Positions 28,025 through 37,178 of a stretch of 64,000 nucleotides of DNA are shown here, piece after piece. The DNA lies in the NCBI RefSeq assembly GCF_004343585.1, contig NZ_SLYW01000001.1, forward strand, positions 1-64,000, in the 5' to 3' direction. This DNA comes from Neorhizobium sp. JUb45 (GTDB lineage: Bacteria > Pseudomonadota > Alphaproteobacteria > Rhizobiales > Rhizobiaceae). A program made the translations under genes and the position numbers. How positions within the stretch are numbered: position 1 is the stretch's first letter; each line of letters opens with the position of its first letter. A model generated the notes under the pieces. That model worked only from the letters and a program-made list of their open reading frames with translations, was not told the DNA's origin and made no database searches.

Positions 28025-30181
28025 ATGCTCAACGTCAGGGTCGACACATCAGATACGATGGAGTTGAAGACCTTCAAGACGGCGTTCCGCTCCGTGGCGA
28101 CCTTCTATGGTCGTCCGGCCTCGGATGTCGTGCTCTATTCCGGCATTCCCGACGAGATCGTGGAATCGCTGGAAGCCGATGATGTCGAACACCTTGCGCA
28201 TCGCATCGGTCTCGACGTCATCCGCCATGGTGAGCGCGATTGCCGCGAAGGCAATTTCGATTGTCCCGCCATCCTCGTTTTCGAAAGTGGCGGCGTTCTG
28301 CCGCTTTTGGAGATCAACGAGGCCGGTCATTATGTGACCGATGTCGCCGCCAATGCCGGCCCGGAAACGATCTTCAGTTTTCAGGACATCGCGGCGCTGC
28401 GGCCAAAGTTCGGGTTCGCCTTCACGCTGTTCTACCAGAATGCGTCGGAAGACAGCCTTGTCGGCACGGCTGCCGAAATCGAAAAGCGGCACTGGCTGGT
28501 GCGGGCGCTGGTTCCTTACTGGCGCACCTATCTGCGCGTCATCATGGCGGCGTTCTTCATCAACGTGATTGCGCTGGCATCGCCGCTTTTCACTATGAAC
28601 GTCTATGACCGGGTATTGCCCAACAAGGCATTTCCGACGCTCTGGGTTCTGGCTGTCGGTATAACGCTTGCCTATACTTTCGATCTTCTTCTGAAAACCG
28701 CCCGTTCTGCATTGATCGACCATGCGGGGCGCAATGCCGACCTACGGCTGTCGCAGATGATCTTCGACAAGGTTCTGAACTCGACCATGGCATCGCGGCC
28801 GCTGTCTACCGGCGAATATGCCAACCGGGTGACGCAATACGAATTCGTGCGTGAGTTCTTCACGTCGAACACGGTCGGCCTGATGATCGACACGGCCTTC
28901 GTGTTCATTTTTCTGATCGTCATCTATCTGATTGCCGGCTGGCTCGTCGTCATTCCGGCAGTGGCGCTCATTCTCTCCGTGCTGATCGGCCTGCATGCAC
29001 AGGCCAAGATCGGCCAGAAGATGGCGGCCGCCACCAATGAGGCCTCGCGCCGCCAGGCGCTGCTGATCGAAACGATTTCGACAATCGAGACGGTGAAAAG
29101 CCTGCGCGCTGAATCCGGCATGCTGCGCCGCTGGCAGGAGCTGATGAAGCTTTCCAGCCGCACCAGCGAGGATATCAAGCAGGTCTCCTCGAATGCGGTG
29201 AACTACACGGCCTTCGTGCAGCAGATGGTTGCCGTGCTGATCGTCATCGCCGGCACCTACGAGTTTTCCGAGGGGCGGCTGGCCATGGGTGCGATCATCG
29301 CCACCGTGATGCTGTCGAGCCGCGCCGGTGCGCCGCTCGGTCAGATCGCCATGGCGCTTGCCCGCTTCCGCCAGGCAATGATGTCGCTGCGCATTCTCGA
29401 CAAGGTGATGGAACAGCCGGAGGACCGGCCGTCGACCGTCGGTTTCGTCAACCGCCAGATCAAGCATGGCGGCTTTTCCTTCCAGGACGTGTCGTTTGCC
29501 TATCCGGGCTCGGATTACGGCGTCATCAACAAGCTGTCGATCACGGTTGCTCCGGGTGAGCGGGTGGGGATCATCGGCCGCATCGGTTCGGGCAAGACCA
29601 CGATCGGGCGTCTGCTCGACGGCCTCTATCTGCCGTCCGAAGGCCGGGTACTGATCGATGGTGTCGATATCCGCCAGTATCACATGGCGGAAGTGCGCTC
29701 GGCCGTTGCCATTGCCGGCCAGTCGTCCGATCTGTTTTCCGGCACGGTGAAGGAAAACCTGCTGATCGGCCGGCCGGACGCGAGGGACGACGAGTTGCTC
29801 GAGGTCGCGAAGATGACCGGCGTCGAGGAGTTCGTCGCCAACCATCCGCGCGGTTTCGACATGCCGGTGGGCGAGCGCGGCAGCAATCTTTCGAGCGGCC
29901 AGAAACAGGCGCTGACGATTGCCCGGCTGCTGTTGACGAAGCCAAAGATCGTGTTCCTCGACGAACCGTCGGGCGCGATGGATCTGGCCAGCGAACGGCA
30001 TCTGCTGAACCGTCTTTCGACCGCCTTCAGCCGCGAAACGACACTGATCATCGCCACACACCGGTTCAGCATGCTGGATCTGGTCGATCGCCTCGTGGTC
30101 GTCGACAAGGGCCGTATCGTCGCTGATGGGCCAAAGGCCTCGGTGATCGCCGCGATGCAGCGCAAGGGGGCGTCGCAGTGA
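28025..30181 (+). CDS. Type I secretion ABC transporter (LapB/HlyB type)
   Basis: A 718-residue fused ABC exporter. Residues 1-150 are a C39-like domain without a catalytic Cys, so it would dock substrate rather than cut it. The transmembrane domain spans about 160-450 (VIALASPLFTMNVYDRVLPN is a family hallmark). The nucleotide-binding domain has Walker A GRIGSGKTT near 517-525, Walker B IVFLDEP and a switch His in IIATHR. The signature is LSSGQKQ where LSGGQ is usual; LSSGQ also occurs in LapB-like exporters as I recall. It energises export of the adhesin through the TolC protein and overlaps the next gene at GTGA. Confidence 0.93.
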   Translation: MLNVRVDTSDTMELKTFKTAFRSVATFYGRPASDVVLYSGIPDEIVESLEADDVEHLAHRIGLDVIRHGERDCREGNFDCPAILVFESGGVLPLLEINEAGHYVTDVAANAGPETIFSFQDIAALRPKFGFAFTLFYQNASEDSLVGTAAEIEKRHWLVRALVPYWRTYLRVIMAAFFINVIALASPLFTMNVYDRVLPNKAFPTLWVLAVGITLAYTFDLLLKTARSALIDHAGRNADLRLSQMIFDKVLNSTMASRPLSTGEYANRVTQYEFVREFFTSNTVGLMIDTAFVFIFLIVIYLIAGWLVVIPAVALILSVLIGLHAQAKIGQKMAAATNEASRRQALLIETISTIETVKSLRAESGMLRRWQELMKLSSRTSEDIKQVSSNAVNYTAFVQQMVAVLIVIAGTYEFSEGRLAMGAIIATVMLSSRAGAPLGQIAMALARFRQAMMSLRILDKVMEQPEDRPSTVGFVNRQIKHGGFSFQDVSFAYPGSDYGVINKLSITVAPGERVGIIGRIGSGKTTIGRLLDGLYLPSEGRVLIDGVDIRQYHMAEVRSAVAIAGQSSDLFSGTVKENLLIGRPDARDDELLEVAKMTGVEEFVANHPRGFDMPVGERGSNLSSGQKQALTIARLLLTKPKIVFLDEPSGAMDLASERHLLNRLSTAFSRETTLIIATHRFSMLDLVDRLVVVDKGRIVADGPKASVIAAMQRKGASQ

Positions 30182-31470
30182 ACAACCAGGTGCACGACAA
30201 CCCGCCATTTTTCGCGCGCATCCTCGTTCTGCTGGTTGGCGGCTGCATCGTCGCCTTCGTGGCCTGGGCGGCATTGGCCGAGATCGACGAGATCGCCCGC
30301 GGCGAAGGCAAGGTCATTCCCGTCTCGAAGACGCAGATCGTGCAGTCGTCGGAAGCCGGCGTCGTGCAGGACATCGCCGTCAAGCTGGGCCAGATCGTGC
30401 GCAAGGGCGACCTGATCGTGCAGCTCAACAATACCACGACGGAATCGACGCTGGGCGAAGTGGTTGCCAAGGCGCGGGCGCTGGGCGCCAAGATCAAGCG
30501 CCTCGAGCTTGAGGAACGGGGCGATTACAGCCACGATTACAAGTGCCCGCCGGAGGTGATGGCCGTTGCGCAGAGTGTCTGCGAAAACGAGACGCGGCTG
30601 TTTTCGGCCAACAAGGCGGCTTATGAAAACAAGCTCGGCGTGTTGCAGGAGCGCATGAAGCAGCGCCAGAACGAGATGAGCGAGGCGGATGCCAATATCG
30701 ACCGTCTGGTGCAGAACATTGCCGCTTCCAACCGCCAGCATGATCTTTATGGACCGCTCGCCAAAAAGGGGCTGGTGGCGCAGACCCAGCTTCTGCAGGT
30801 GGAAAGCCAGCTGACCGATCAGCAGGGCCAGCTGAAAGTCTATCGCGAAAGCATGGACCGGTTGCGTGGCGCCATCGAGGAAGCGCGGCTGCAGGTGGGC
30901 GAAATTGCACTGGCGCTGCGTCAGCAGGCGCTGACCGAAAAGGCGCAGGCGCTGGCCGAACAATCGGTGATCGACGAGACCATTCGCGGTGCGTCCGATC
31001 GCGTCAAGCGCACCGACATCCGTTCACCCGTCGATGGCATCGTCAACACGCTCGAAGTCAATACGCTCGGCGCCTATGTCGATCCCGGCCGGGTCGTGGC
31101 CGGCATCGTGCCGACGGCCGATACGCTTTTGATCGAGGCACGCATCTCGCCGCGCGACGTCGCCTTCGTGCGTCGCGGCCAGAAAGCGATCGTCAAGATC
31201 ACCGCTTACGACTTTGCCATTTTTGGCGGGCTGGACGGCGAGGTCACCAATGTGTCCGCCGACAGTATCGTCGAGAAGGAAAAGGGTGAGACCTATTACG
31301 TCGTGCAGGTGAAGACCGACAGGTCCGAGCTGGAGCGCAACGGCAAATCCTATCCGATCATTCCGGGCATGATTGCGTCGGCCGAGATCATGACCGGCCG
31401 CAAGACCGTGCTGAGCTACCTGATGAAGCCGATCAACCGCGCGCGCTCCGAAGCGCTGAGCGAACGCTGA
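30178..31470 (+). CDS. HlyD-family membrane fusion protein of the adhesin exporter
   Basis: A 430-residue periplasmic adaptor (LapC role) that links the ABC transporter to the TolC protein. One N-terminal membrane helix (about 12-34) is followed by the lipoyl half-motif GKVIPVSKTQIVQSSEAGVV. A long coiled coil spans about 90-290, then the second half (RSPVDGIVNTLEVNTLGAYV) and a C-terminal beta-barrel end with GMIASAEIMTGRKTVLSYL. The GTG start overlaps the ABC stop, so the two are coupled. Confidence 0.93.
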   Translation: MNNQVHDNPPFFARILVLLVGGCIVAFVAWAALAEIDEIARGEGKVIPVSKTQIVQSSEAGVVQDIAVKLGQIVRKGDLIVQLNNTTTESTLGEVVAKARALGAKIKRLELEERGDYSHDYKCPPEVMAVAQSVCENETRLFSANKAAYENKLGVLQERMKQRQNEMSEADANIDRLVQNIAASNRQHDLYGPLAKKGLVAQTQLLQVESQLTDQQGQLKVYRESMDRLRGAIEEARLQVGEIALALRQQALTEKAQALAEQSVIDETIRGASDRVKRTDIRSPVDGIVNTLEVNTLGAYVDPGRVVAGIVPTADTLLIEARISPRDVAFVRRGQKAIVKITAYDFAIFGGLDGEVTNVSADSIVEKEKGETYYVVQVKTDRSELERNGKSYPIIPGMIASAEIMTGRKTVLSYLMKPINRARSEALSER

Positions 31471-31480
31471 GGGAGGGTGC

Positions 31481-32140
31481 ATGAAATCCGGTAACCTGAC
31501 GCCATCGCTGGAGCCGGCCCTTTCGCCAGCCGGCGACGCGCTGCCGATCATCGATCAGGCCGAGGTGGAGCCGCGCTTTCGCGCCGTCGTTGCCCGCAAT
31601 GGCGAGCGGCGGGGTATCCGGCTGGAGCAGATATACTGGGAAGGCCTGAGCCGCATGTCGGCGGCGGGCAAGGTCACCACCGGTGATCTCGTCGAATATA
31701 CCGCCGTGCAATTGCCGCAGCCCGGCAACCTGACCTCGCTCTTGCGGGTGATGAGCCTGAAATGGGCGCTCGGACGTCTGGCCTCGGTGGAAGACATTTC
31801 CTCGATGGACAATCTCAATGCGCTGGTACAGGCCTCGCCTTCGCCCACCGTCGTGCTGACGCGCGACAAGCGCATCCATCTGTTCAACGAGGCGTTTCTC
31901 TCCATGCTGCGGCAGCGGCTGGTGATCGACGAATTCGCGCAGCTGATGAAGACCCTCAAGTTCTCTGTCGATACCCATATCGACGACGCCATGGAAACGC
32001 TGCAGGCCAAGCGCGGCAAGACGCTGAATACCGGCTTTTCGATCTCCTGCGGCAAGCAGAGCATTACCGGCCAGATCAACCTGGCGCTGGCACCGGCGCA
32101 TGAAAAGCCGATGCTGGTGGGCTATATCTCGCGCTTCTGA
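31481..32140 (+). CDS. Ribbon-helix-helix plus PAS-like protein
   Basis: A 219-residue cytoplasmic protein 10 bases after the HlyD gene and probably in its operon. Residues 32-78 (RFRAVVARNGERRGIRLEQIYWEGL) match the RHH_4-type ribbon-helix-helix DNA-binding family. Residues about 108-215 look like a PAS fold: SPSPTVVLTRDKRIHLFNEAFLSML is the usual PAS strand/helix start. It could be a sensor-regulator of the adhesin or its exporter. I know no characterised protein with this pairing, and the PAS call rests on pattern only. Confidence 0.65.
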   Translation: MKSGNLTPSLEPALSPAGDALPIIDQAEVEPRFRAVVARNGERRGIRLEQIYWEGLSRMSAAGKVTTGDLVEYTAVQLPQPGNLTSLLRVMSLKWALGRLASVEDISSMDNLNALVQASPSPTVVLTRDKRIHLFNEAFLSMLRQRLVIDEFAQLMKTLKFSVDTHIDDAMETLQAKRGKTLNTGFSISCGKQSITGQINLALAPAHEKPMLVGYISRF

Positions 32141-32181
32141 TTTTGCAACACGATGGTGTCCCGAACTAAAGGGCGGAGGGT

Positions 32182-32592
32182 TTATTCTGGCTTTGCCATA
32201 TCTTGCATAGAGGCGCGGACATCGGGGTTGTTTCCGTATCGCCAGACAGCGAGCCATTCCAGAAAGTTCAAGATTCCAAGGAAGGAAAAGGCCGTTATGG
32301 CGATCGCGGCCGAGGCTTTTCCCTCGGCGTAATATGAATATAGATTGCTGATTGACTGCGCACTTATCCAGACGACATAAGCGCTGAATATCCATGAAAA
32401 TACTGTCGCAAACTGTTTCGGAAGCAGCTGTTTTTTGAAAGCATAACCAAAGATCGCGCCGCAAGAGATTATGGTGATCGTGGTGTTGAGAGATTTCCAG
32501 AACGAAGCTGGCTCCGATTGCGTTATGGCCATGCCACCAAATGTTGCAGCGATCGTCATGACTGCGAATATTTTCCAGAGTACCTGAACCAT
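32182..32592 (-). CDS. Small four-helix membrane protein, function unknown
   Basis: A 136-residue protein with four hydrophobic segments (about 5-25, 38-56, 62-82, 92-114). A strong GAGGTGA lies about nine bases before the ATG, which supports a real gene. Base composition is more AT-rich than its neighbours, suggesting later acquisition. It converges on the RHH/PAS gene and lies just downstream of the LapG-type gene on the same strand. I do not recognise the family. Confidence 0.6.
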   Translation of the reverse strand: MVQVLWKIFAVMTIAATFGGMAITQSEPASFWKSLNTTITIISCGAIFGYAFKKQLLPKQFATVFSWIFSAYVVWISAQSISNLYSYYAEGKASAAIAITAFSFLGILNFLEWLAVWRYGNNPDVRASMQDMAKPE

Positions 32593-32671
32593 CGATAGTC
32601 ACCTCAAGCGCCGGATGGAATAACTGCCTTCTCGCCCTCTGTAAATGACCGGAAGGATAGCGTCTTGCTGA

Positions 32672-33619
32672 TCAGTTCACGCCCGCGCCCGGCGCGATCT
32701 TTTCCATCGAGGTGATGGCGCTGGCGATCTGCTTCTGGCGCTGCGAGCCGTGCAGAAATCCCTTGCCATCGCGGATCGAATAGAGCGCCACGTAATCCGG
32801 CAGCTGGGTGTCCTGCAGAACCTGATTGCGGACATTGTCGAGGATGAAGTGGCGACCGGACACTTCCACCGACAGGACGGCGTGATAGAGGCGGCGCTTC
32901 TGGTCGAACAGTGCCACGATGCTCATCGCCGCCGGATCGAACCCTTCCGCGCGCAGGGCCGCCATTTTCAGGATGGCAAAATCCTCGCAATCGCCCTGGC
33001 CGCGGGACAGCGTCTCGCTTGGCGTCGCCCAGTGGTCGGCAACACCATTGGTTTCCATGTCGGAGCGATAGGTGATCGCCGTGTTGACGGCGGCGTTGAC
33101 GGCGTTGAGCTTGTCGCGCAGTGAGCCTTGAGCCGCGCTTGCCTGCTGGATGGTGGCGAGCGCCGGTGCGCAGGTCTTACCGCGGCAGGTGATGGCGGTG
33201 CCCTTCTCCATCTCGTCCAGCGAGGGGCTGAGCTTTTTCAGCGCCGCCAGGCGTTTGAATGGAACGGCAACCGTTTCGAAGGCGGCAGCAGTCGGGCCGC
33301 TGCGGGTTTGTGCCGGAAGGTTGGCCGGCTTGATCGCCACCTGCATGACCGGGGCAGTATCGACCGGTGCCGGAATTTTTGCGGCTGCGGTGTTCTGTGC
33401 GGCAATGGCGGAGGCGAAATCGGTTGTCAGCCTTGCCACGGAGGCGAAGACGGCAAGCGATTGCGGGAAGTAATTTTGCGCGCTCTCCGTCAGAAAGGAG
33501 ATTGGCGGGAATGTCTTCGGAGATACTTGCGAATCTGCGGCATAAGCTTGCGATGTGATCAAAGTCGACACCATTGCGCAAGCAATAAAGGCCATTTTTT
33601 TATTATTGTTATGAGCCAT
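32672..33619 (-). CDS. lapG: LapG-type periplasmic cysteine protease (BTLCP/DUF920)
   Basis: A 315-residue bacterial transglutaminase-like cysteine protease with a signal peptide (cleavage near 27, QAYA). The catalytic triad is Cys211 (GQGDCEDFA), His246 (LYHAVL) and Asp261 (FILDN). The DCED stretch provides the calcium ligands known from LapG. In Pseudomonas, LapG cuts the N-terminus of the LapA adhesin and frees it when c-di-GMP falls. Here the giant adhesin and its exporter are the immediate neighbours, making the adhesin the natural substrate. A Pro/Ala-rich segment (about 75-115) before the domain makes it longer than typical LapG. AGGAGA precedes the ATG. Confidence 0.88.
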   Translation of the reverse strand: MAHNNNKKMAFIACAMVSTLITSQAYAADSQVSPKTFPPISFLTESAQNYFPQSLAVFASVARLTTDFASAIAAQNTAAAKIPAPVDTAPVMQVAIKPANLPAQTRSGPTAAAFETVAVPFKRLAALKKLSPSLDEMEKGTAITCRGKTCAPALATIQQASAAQGSLRDKLNAVNAAVNTAITYRSDMETNGVADHWATPSETLSRGQGDCEDFAILKMAALRAEGFDPAAMSIVALFDQKRRLYHAVLSVEVSGRHFILDNVRNQVLQDTQLPDYVALYSIRDGKGFLHGSQRQKQIASAITSMEKIAPGAGVN

Positions 33620-33814
33620 TGTTGTCTCTCCTGTTGGAATAAGACTAGCAATCGGCTCTGAATTTCTGGTTCGTAAGCGTGGATACTAATGGTGCAACAT
33701 TATTGCGAGAAATTGCGTAAAATTTTTCGTATTTATATTGTTGCTTGTTAAGCGGTTTTACCTGCGCTAGCATGTGTAAGTTGCAGCCAACAAGGCCATG
33801 CCGGTCCGGTACAG

Positions 33815-35029
33815 ATGCGTTTCATCAGTCTCCCTTTTCTTTCGCGTGGTCCGGTTTCTGCAATCTGCAGGCCATTCCCGATCGTGTCCGTTGTCCGGCT
33901 TCTGAAGGTCGGTGCGCTGGTTGCCGGCGTGATGGCGCTTTCGTCCTGCGAGACGGAAACGATTGGCGCCAAGATGGCCAATGACAAGGCGCTGAAGCCG
34001 CCGCCGACGGCGGTGGAAGAGACATTCGGGCGCGGATCGACCGAGATTACCCTGCTGCTGGCCAAGTCCCAGAGCGGTTATTACGAGGGCGTTTCAAAGG
34101 ATATCCGCGACGGTGCGGCGCTGGCGATCCGCGAACTCGATGAAGCCGGAGCGATGAAGATCAAGGTGGTGGATGTGGCTGCCGGTCCTTCATCCGTGCC
34201 GGCTGCGATTTCTGCCGCCAACAGCCGTAGTTCCGGTCTGCTGCTTTCCTTTGCGCCGCAGGCGACGATCTCGGCGATTGCCGCATCGGCGCCCGACCAG
34301 CGTCCGCCGCTGGTCAATCTCGGTCCGGCTGTTTCGGGGGCAAAGGTTTTCAATTTCGGCTTCGACGAGGTTTCCAGCGCTGCCAGAGGCGTGCGCCGGG
34401 TGATCGCGGGCGGCCAGAAGAAGATCGTGGTACTGGCGCCGGCCAATCTGGGTGTTTCGGAAGAGGCGGGTCTGAAATCCGCGATCGGTCAGGCCGGCGG
34501 GACGGTGACGGGTGTGATCCGTTATGATGCGGGTGCTGTTTCCGATCTGCTGGCGCGCAGCAAGCCGATGCTCGATGCCGCCAATGCCGCTGTGGTGATG
34601 GGTGACGGCAATGCGGTCGGTGCCGTGCTGCGGGCTTTGCGGGCGACATCCGCCTCGCTGCCTGTCGTCGGCACCAGCCATTGGCCGACCAGCGTCTATG
34701 GCGATCCGTCTGCCGCGAATGTCCTCATCGCCACCGCCGATCCGGATGCCATGCGCACGGTCGGCGCACGTTACGAGGCGGCCTATAAACGGCCGTTCTC
34801 CATCCATGCCGCTTTGGGTTATGACAGTATCGCCATGACGGCAGGCATCGTCAGGAGTGCCGGTTCGGCGGTGATCACCTCGGAAGCACTGACCAGCAAG
34901 ACCGGCTTTCGTGGCGTGACCGGACTGTTCCGGCTGACGCCGAACGGGGCGATCGAGCGCCGGCTGGGTATCTACAAGGTCGAGGGCGGGCGGTTGGTTT
35001 CCGTCGAGGCAACGGCCGAAAGCTTCTAA
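33815..35029 (+). CDS. Periplasmic-binding-type lipoprotein (Leu/Ile/Val-BP or LpoA-like)
   Basis: A lipoprotein of up to 404 residues with lipobox LSSC. The Cys is residue 45 from the ATG at 33815, or 22 from an in-frame GTG at 33884 that gives a more normal signal. The body is a type I periplasmic-binding fold (ITLLLAKSQSGYYEGVSKDIRDGAALAIRELD, later GTSHWPTSVYGDPS and GYDSIAMTAGIV). Relatives are annotated as penicillin-binding protein activators or branched-chain amino acid binding proteins. With no permease next to it, a cell-wall or sensory role is as likely as transport. It diverges from lapG. Confidence 0.75.
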   Translation: MRFISLPFLSRGPVSAICRPFPIVSVVRLLKVGALVAGVMALSSCETETIGAKMANDKALKPPPTAVEETFGRGSTEITLLLAKSQSGYYEGVSKDIRDGAALAIRELDEAGAMKIKVVDVAAGPSSVPAAISAANSRSSGLLLSFAPQATISAIAASAPDQRPPLVNLGPAVSGAKVFNFGFDEVSSAARGVRRVIAGGQKKIVVLAPANLGVSEEAGLKSAIGQAGGTVTGVIRYDAGAVSDLLARSKPMLDAANAAVVMGDGNAVGAVLRALRATSASLPVVGTSHWPTSVYGDPSAANVLIATADPDAMRTVGARYEAAYKRPFSIHAALGYDSIAMTAGIVRSAGSAVITSEALTSKTGFRGVTGLFRLTPNGAIERRLGIYKVEGGRLVSVEATAESF

Positions 35030-35423
35030 AACGCAGGCGGCCCGCCGGCTGCGTTCGATGGCTTATTTGCGGATGTTGTCCGGTGATGGGAGGTGGATCG
35101 GCAGGTGCTGAACACTGCTGTTCCGATCTGTTGTATTTCTTATAAAGTTTGCTCTCAAGTAGAGCCGATGAAGGCGTTTGTGTTGCGCGGAGCAACGAAA
35201 CCGCCATCTGCTTTAACAAATGATATGATACATTAACGTAAATCTTGGCTTGGCGGTGCCGACTCCGATATTGTGTGTTGACAACCCCCGCCTGCCGTTC
35301 TGTATCTGTCGCACCGACTCGCACTGGCACCAGGGGAAGGTAAGAGGACACACCGCGGGTTCAATCCGGGTGTTTGTCTCTGGGGTGCCTCAGAGGCAAG
35401 AAGTCACAAAGGGGAGTTTTCCA
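35030..35423. other. dppA upstream region with a hairpin
   Basis: No gene in 394 bases. Immediately after the lipoprotein stop lies a near-perfect 11-bp hairpin (35030-35055, arms AACGCAGGCGG / CCGGCTGCGTT) without a T tract on this strand. The rest is the dppA promoter and leader, AT-rich near 35120-35260, ending in GGGGAG before the ATG at 35424. Confidence 0.5.
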
Positions 35424-37019
35424 ATGAAACGCGCGCTTATCGCCGCACTCGCACTGGCTGCATTGCCAATGCTTCCGACCGTCGCTGCCGCCAAGACCTT
35501 CGTATTCTGCTCGGAAGGTTCGCCGGAAGGTTTCGATCCGGGTCTCTACACCGCCGGCACGACCTTCGACGCATCGGCGCATCCGATCTACAACCGCCTT
35601 CTCGAGTTCAAGCCCGGCACGACGCAGCCGGAAGCCGCTCTCGCCGAGAGCTGGGAAATTTCCGCAGATGGTACGGTCTACACGTTCAAGCTCCGCAAGG
35701 GCGTAAAGTTCCAGACCACCGAATTCTTCACGCCGACGCGTGAACTGAATGCCGACGACGTCCTCTTCTCCATCGGTCGCCAGATCGACGAAAAGAACGC
35801 CTGGAACAAGTATGTCACCGGCGGCACCTGGGAATATGCCGATGGCATGGGCTTCCCCAAGCTGATCAAGTCGATCGAAAAGGTCGATGACCTGACCGTC
35901 AAGGTCACGCTGACCCGTTCGGAAGCACCGTTCCTGGCCAACCTTGCCATGCCGTTCGCGTCGATCCTGTCCAAGGAATACGCCGACAGCCTCGAAAAGG
36001 CCGGCACCAAGGAACAGCTGAACCAGAACCCGGTCGGCACCGGCCCGTTCTCCTTCGTCGCCTACCAGCAGGATGCCATCATCCGCTACAAGAAGAATGC
36101 CGATTTCTGGGGCACCGCTCCGAAGATCGATGATCTCGTCTTCGCGATCACCACCGACGCTGCCGTTCGTTATCAGAAGCTCAAGGCCGGCGAATGCCAC
36201 CTGATGCCTTACCCGAACGCTGCCGACGTGCAGGCCATGAAGGCTGACGAGAACCTGCAGGTTCTGGAGCAGGAAGGCCTCAATATCGCCTACCTCGCCT
36301 ACAACACGACCCAGGCTCCGTTCGACAAGCCGGAAGTTCGTATCGCTCTCAACAAGGCGATCAACAAGCCGGCAATCGTTGATGCCGTCTTCCAGGGCAT
36401 GGCAACACCTGCCACCAACCCGATCCCGCCGACCATGTGGTCCTACAATAACGATATCAAGGACGACACGTACGACCTCGACGCCGCCAAGAAGATGCTG
36501 GCTGACGCCGGCGTCAAGGACCTGTCCATGAAGGTCTGGGCGATGCCGGTTTCGCGTCCGTACATGCTGAATGCACGTCGCGCCGCTGAAATCATCCAGG
36601 ACGACTTTGCCAAGATCGGCGTCAAGGTCGAGATCGTTTCCTACGAATGGGCAGAATACCTGTCGCGTTCGAAGGACAAGAACCGTGACGGCGCTGCCAT
36701 CATGGGCTGGACCGGCGACAACGGCGATCCGGACAACTTCCTCGACACCCTGCTCGGCTGCGATGCCGTCGGCGGCAACAACCGCGCGCAGTGGTGCAAC
36801 CAGGAATTCGACGCCCTCGTGAAGAAGGCCAAGTCGACGTCCGACCAGGAAGAGCGCAGCAAGCTTTATGAGCAGGCACAGGTCATCTTCAAAAAGGATG
36901 CACCCTGGGGCACGATCGACCACTCGCTGGCCGTCGTTCCGATGCGCAAGGGCGTGACCGGCTTCACCCAGAGCCCGCTCGGCGACTTCACCTTCGAAGC
37001 AGTCGATATCGCCGAGTAA
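35424..37019 (+). CDS. dppA: Dipeptide ABC transporter substrate-binding protein
   Basis: A 531-residue periplasmic solute-binding protein of cluster C (SBP_bac_5). The ATG at 35424 follows GGGGAG and starts a signal peptide that ends near residue 23 (TVAAA). The mature N-terminus KTFVFCSEGSPEGFDPGLY and later WTGDNGDPDNFLDTLLGCDA are close to DppA-type proteins, including the Cys pair expected in the lid. It delivers di- or short peptides to DppBC. A hairpin terminator follows, so dppA is likely made in excess over the rest. Confidence 0.92.
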   Translation: MKRALIAALALAALPMLPTVAAAKTFVFCSEGSPEGFDPGLYTAGTTFDASAHPIYNRLLEFKPGTTQPEAALAESWEISADGTVYTFKLRKGVKFQTTEFFTPTRELNADDVLFSIGRQIDEKNAWNKYVTGGTWEYADGMGFPKLIKSIEKVDDLTVKVTLTRSEAPFLANLAMPFASILSKEYADSLEKAGTKEQLNQNPVGTGPFSFVAYQQDAIIRYKKNADFWGTAPKIDDLVFAITTDAAVRYQKLKAGECHLMPYPNAADVQAMKADENLQVLEQEGLNIAYLAYNTTQAPFDKPEVRIALNKAINKPAIVDAVFQGMATPATNPIPPTMWSYNNDIKDDTYDLDAAKKMLADAGVKDLSMKVWAMPVSRPYMLNARRAAEIIQDDFAKIGVKVEIVSYEWAEYLSRSKDKNRDGAAIMGWTGDNGDPDNFLDTLLGCDAVGGNNRAQWCNQEFDALVKKAKSTSDQEERSKLYEQAQVIFKKDAPWGTIDHSLAVVPMRKGVTGFTQSPLGDFTFEAVDIAE

Positions 37020-37040
37020 TCGGACAGCATCACAACTTTT

Positions 37041-37077
37041 TGCCGCAGGAGACATTGCGTTTCCTGCGGCATTTTCT
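37041..37077 (+). terminator. Attenuating terminator between dppA and dppB
   Basis: Stem TGCCGCAGGA / TCCTGCGGCA with a T-rich tail, inside the operon. Such hairpins lower downstream expression and protect the binding-protein mRNA. Confidence 0.75.
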
Positions 37078-37178
37078 TATGAGATGCCCAAAAATACGGC
37101 GGTGACGCCGAATTGGTCTGATGCATGGCTTGACAAAAATCATGAATCTGGCCCGCCCCTTTTCCGCAAAGGCTTAAA

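Noticed and set aside
32604-32990. A 128-codon minus-strand frame overlapping the 3' part of lapG
   Set aside because: It lies in another frame of the lapG coding sequence and has no ribosome site or homology.
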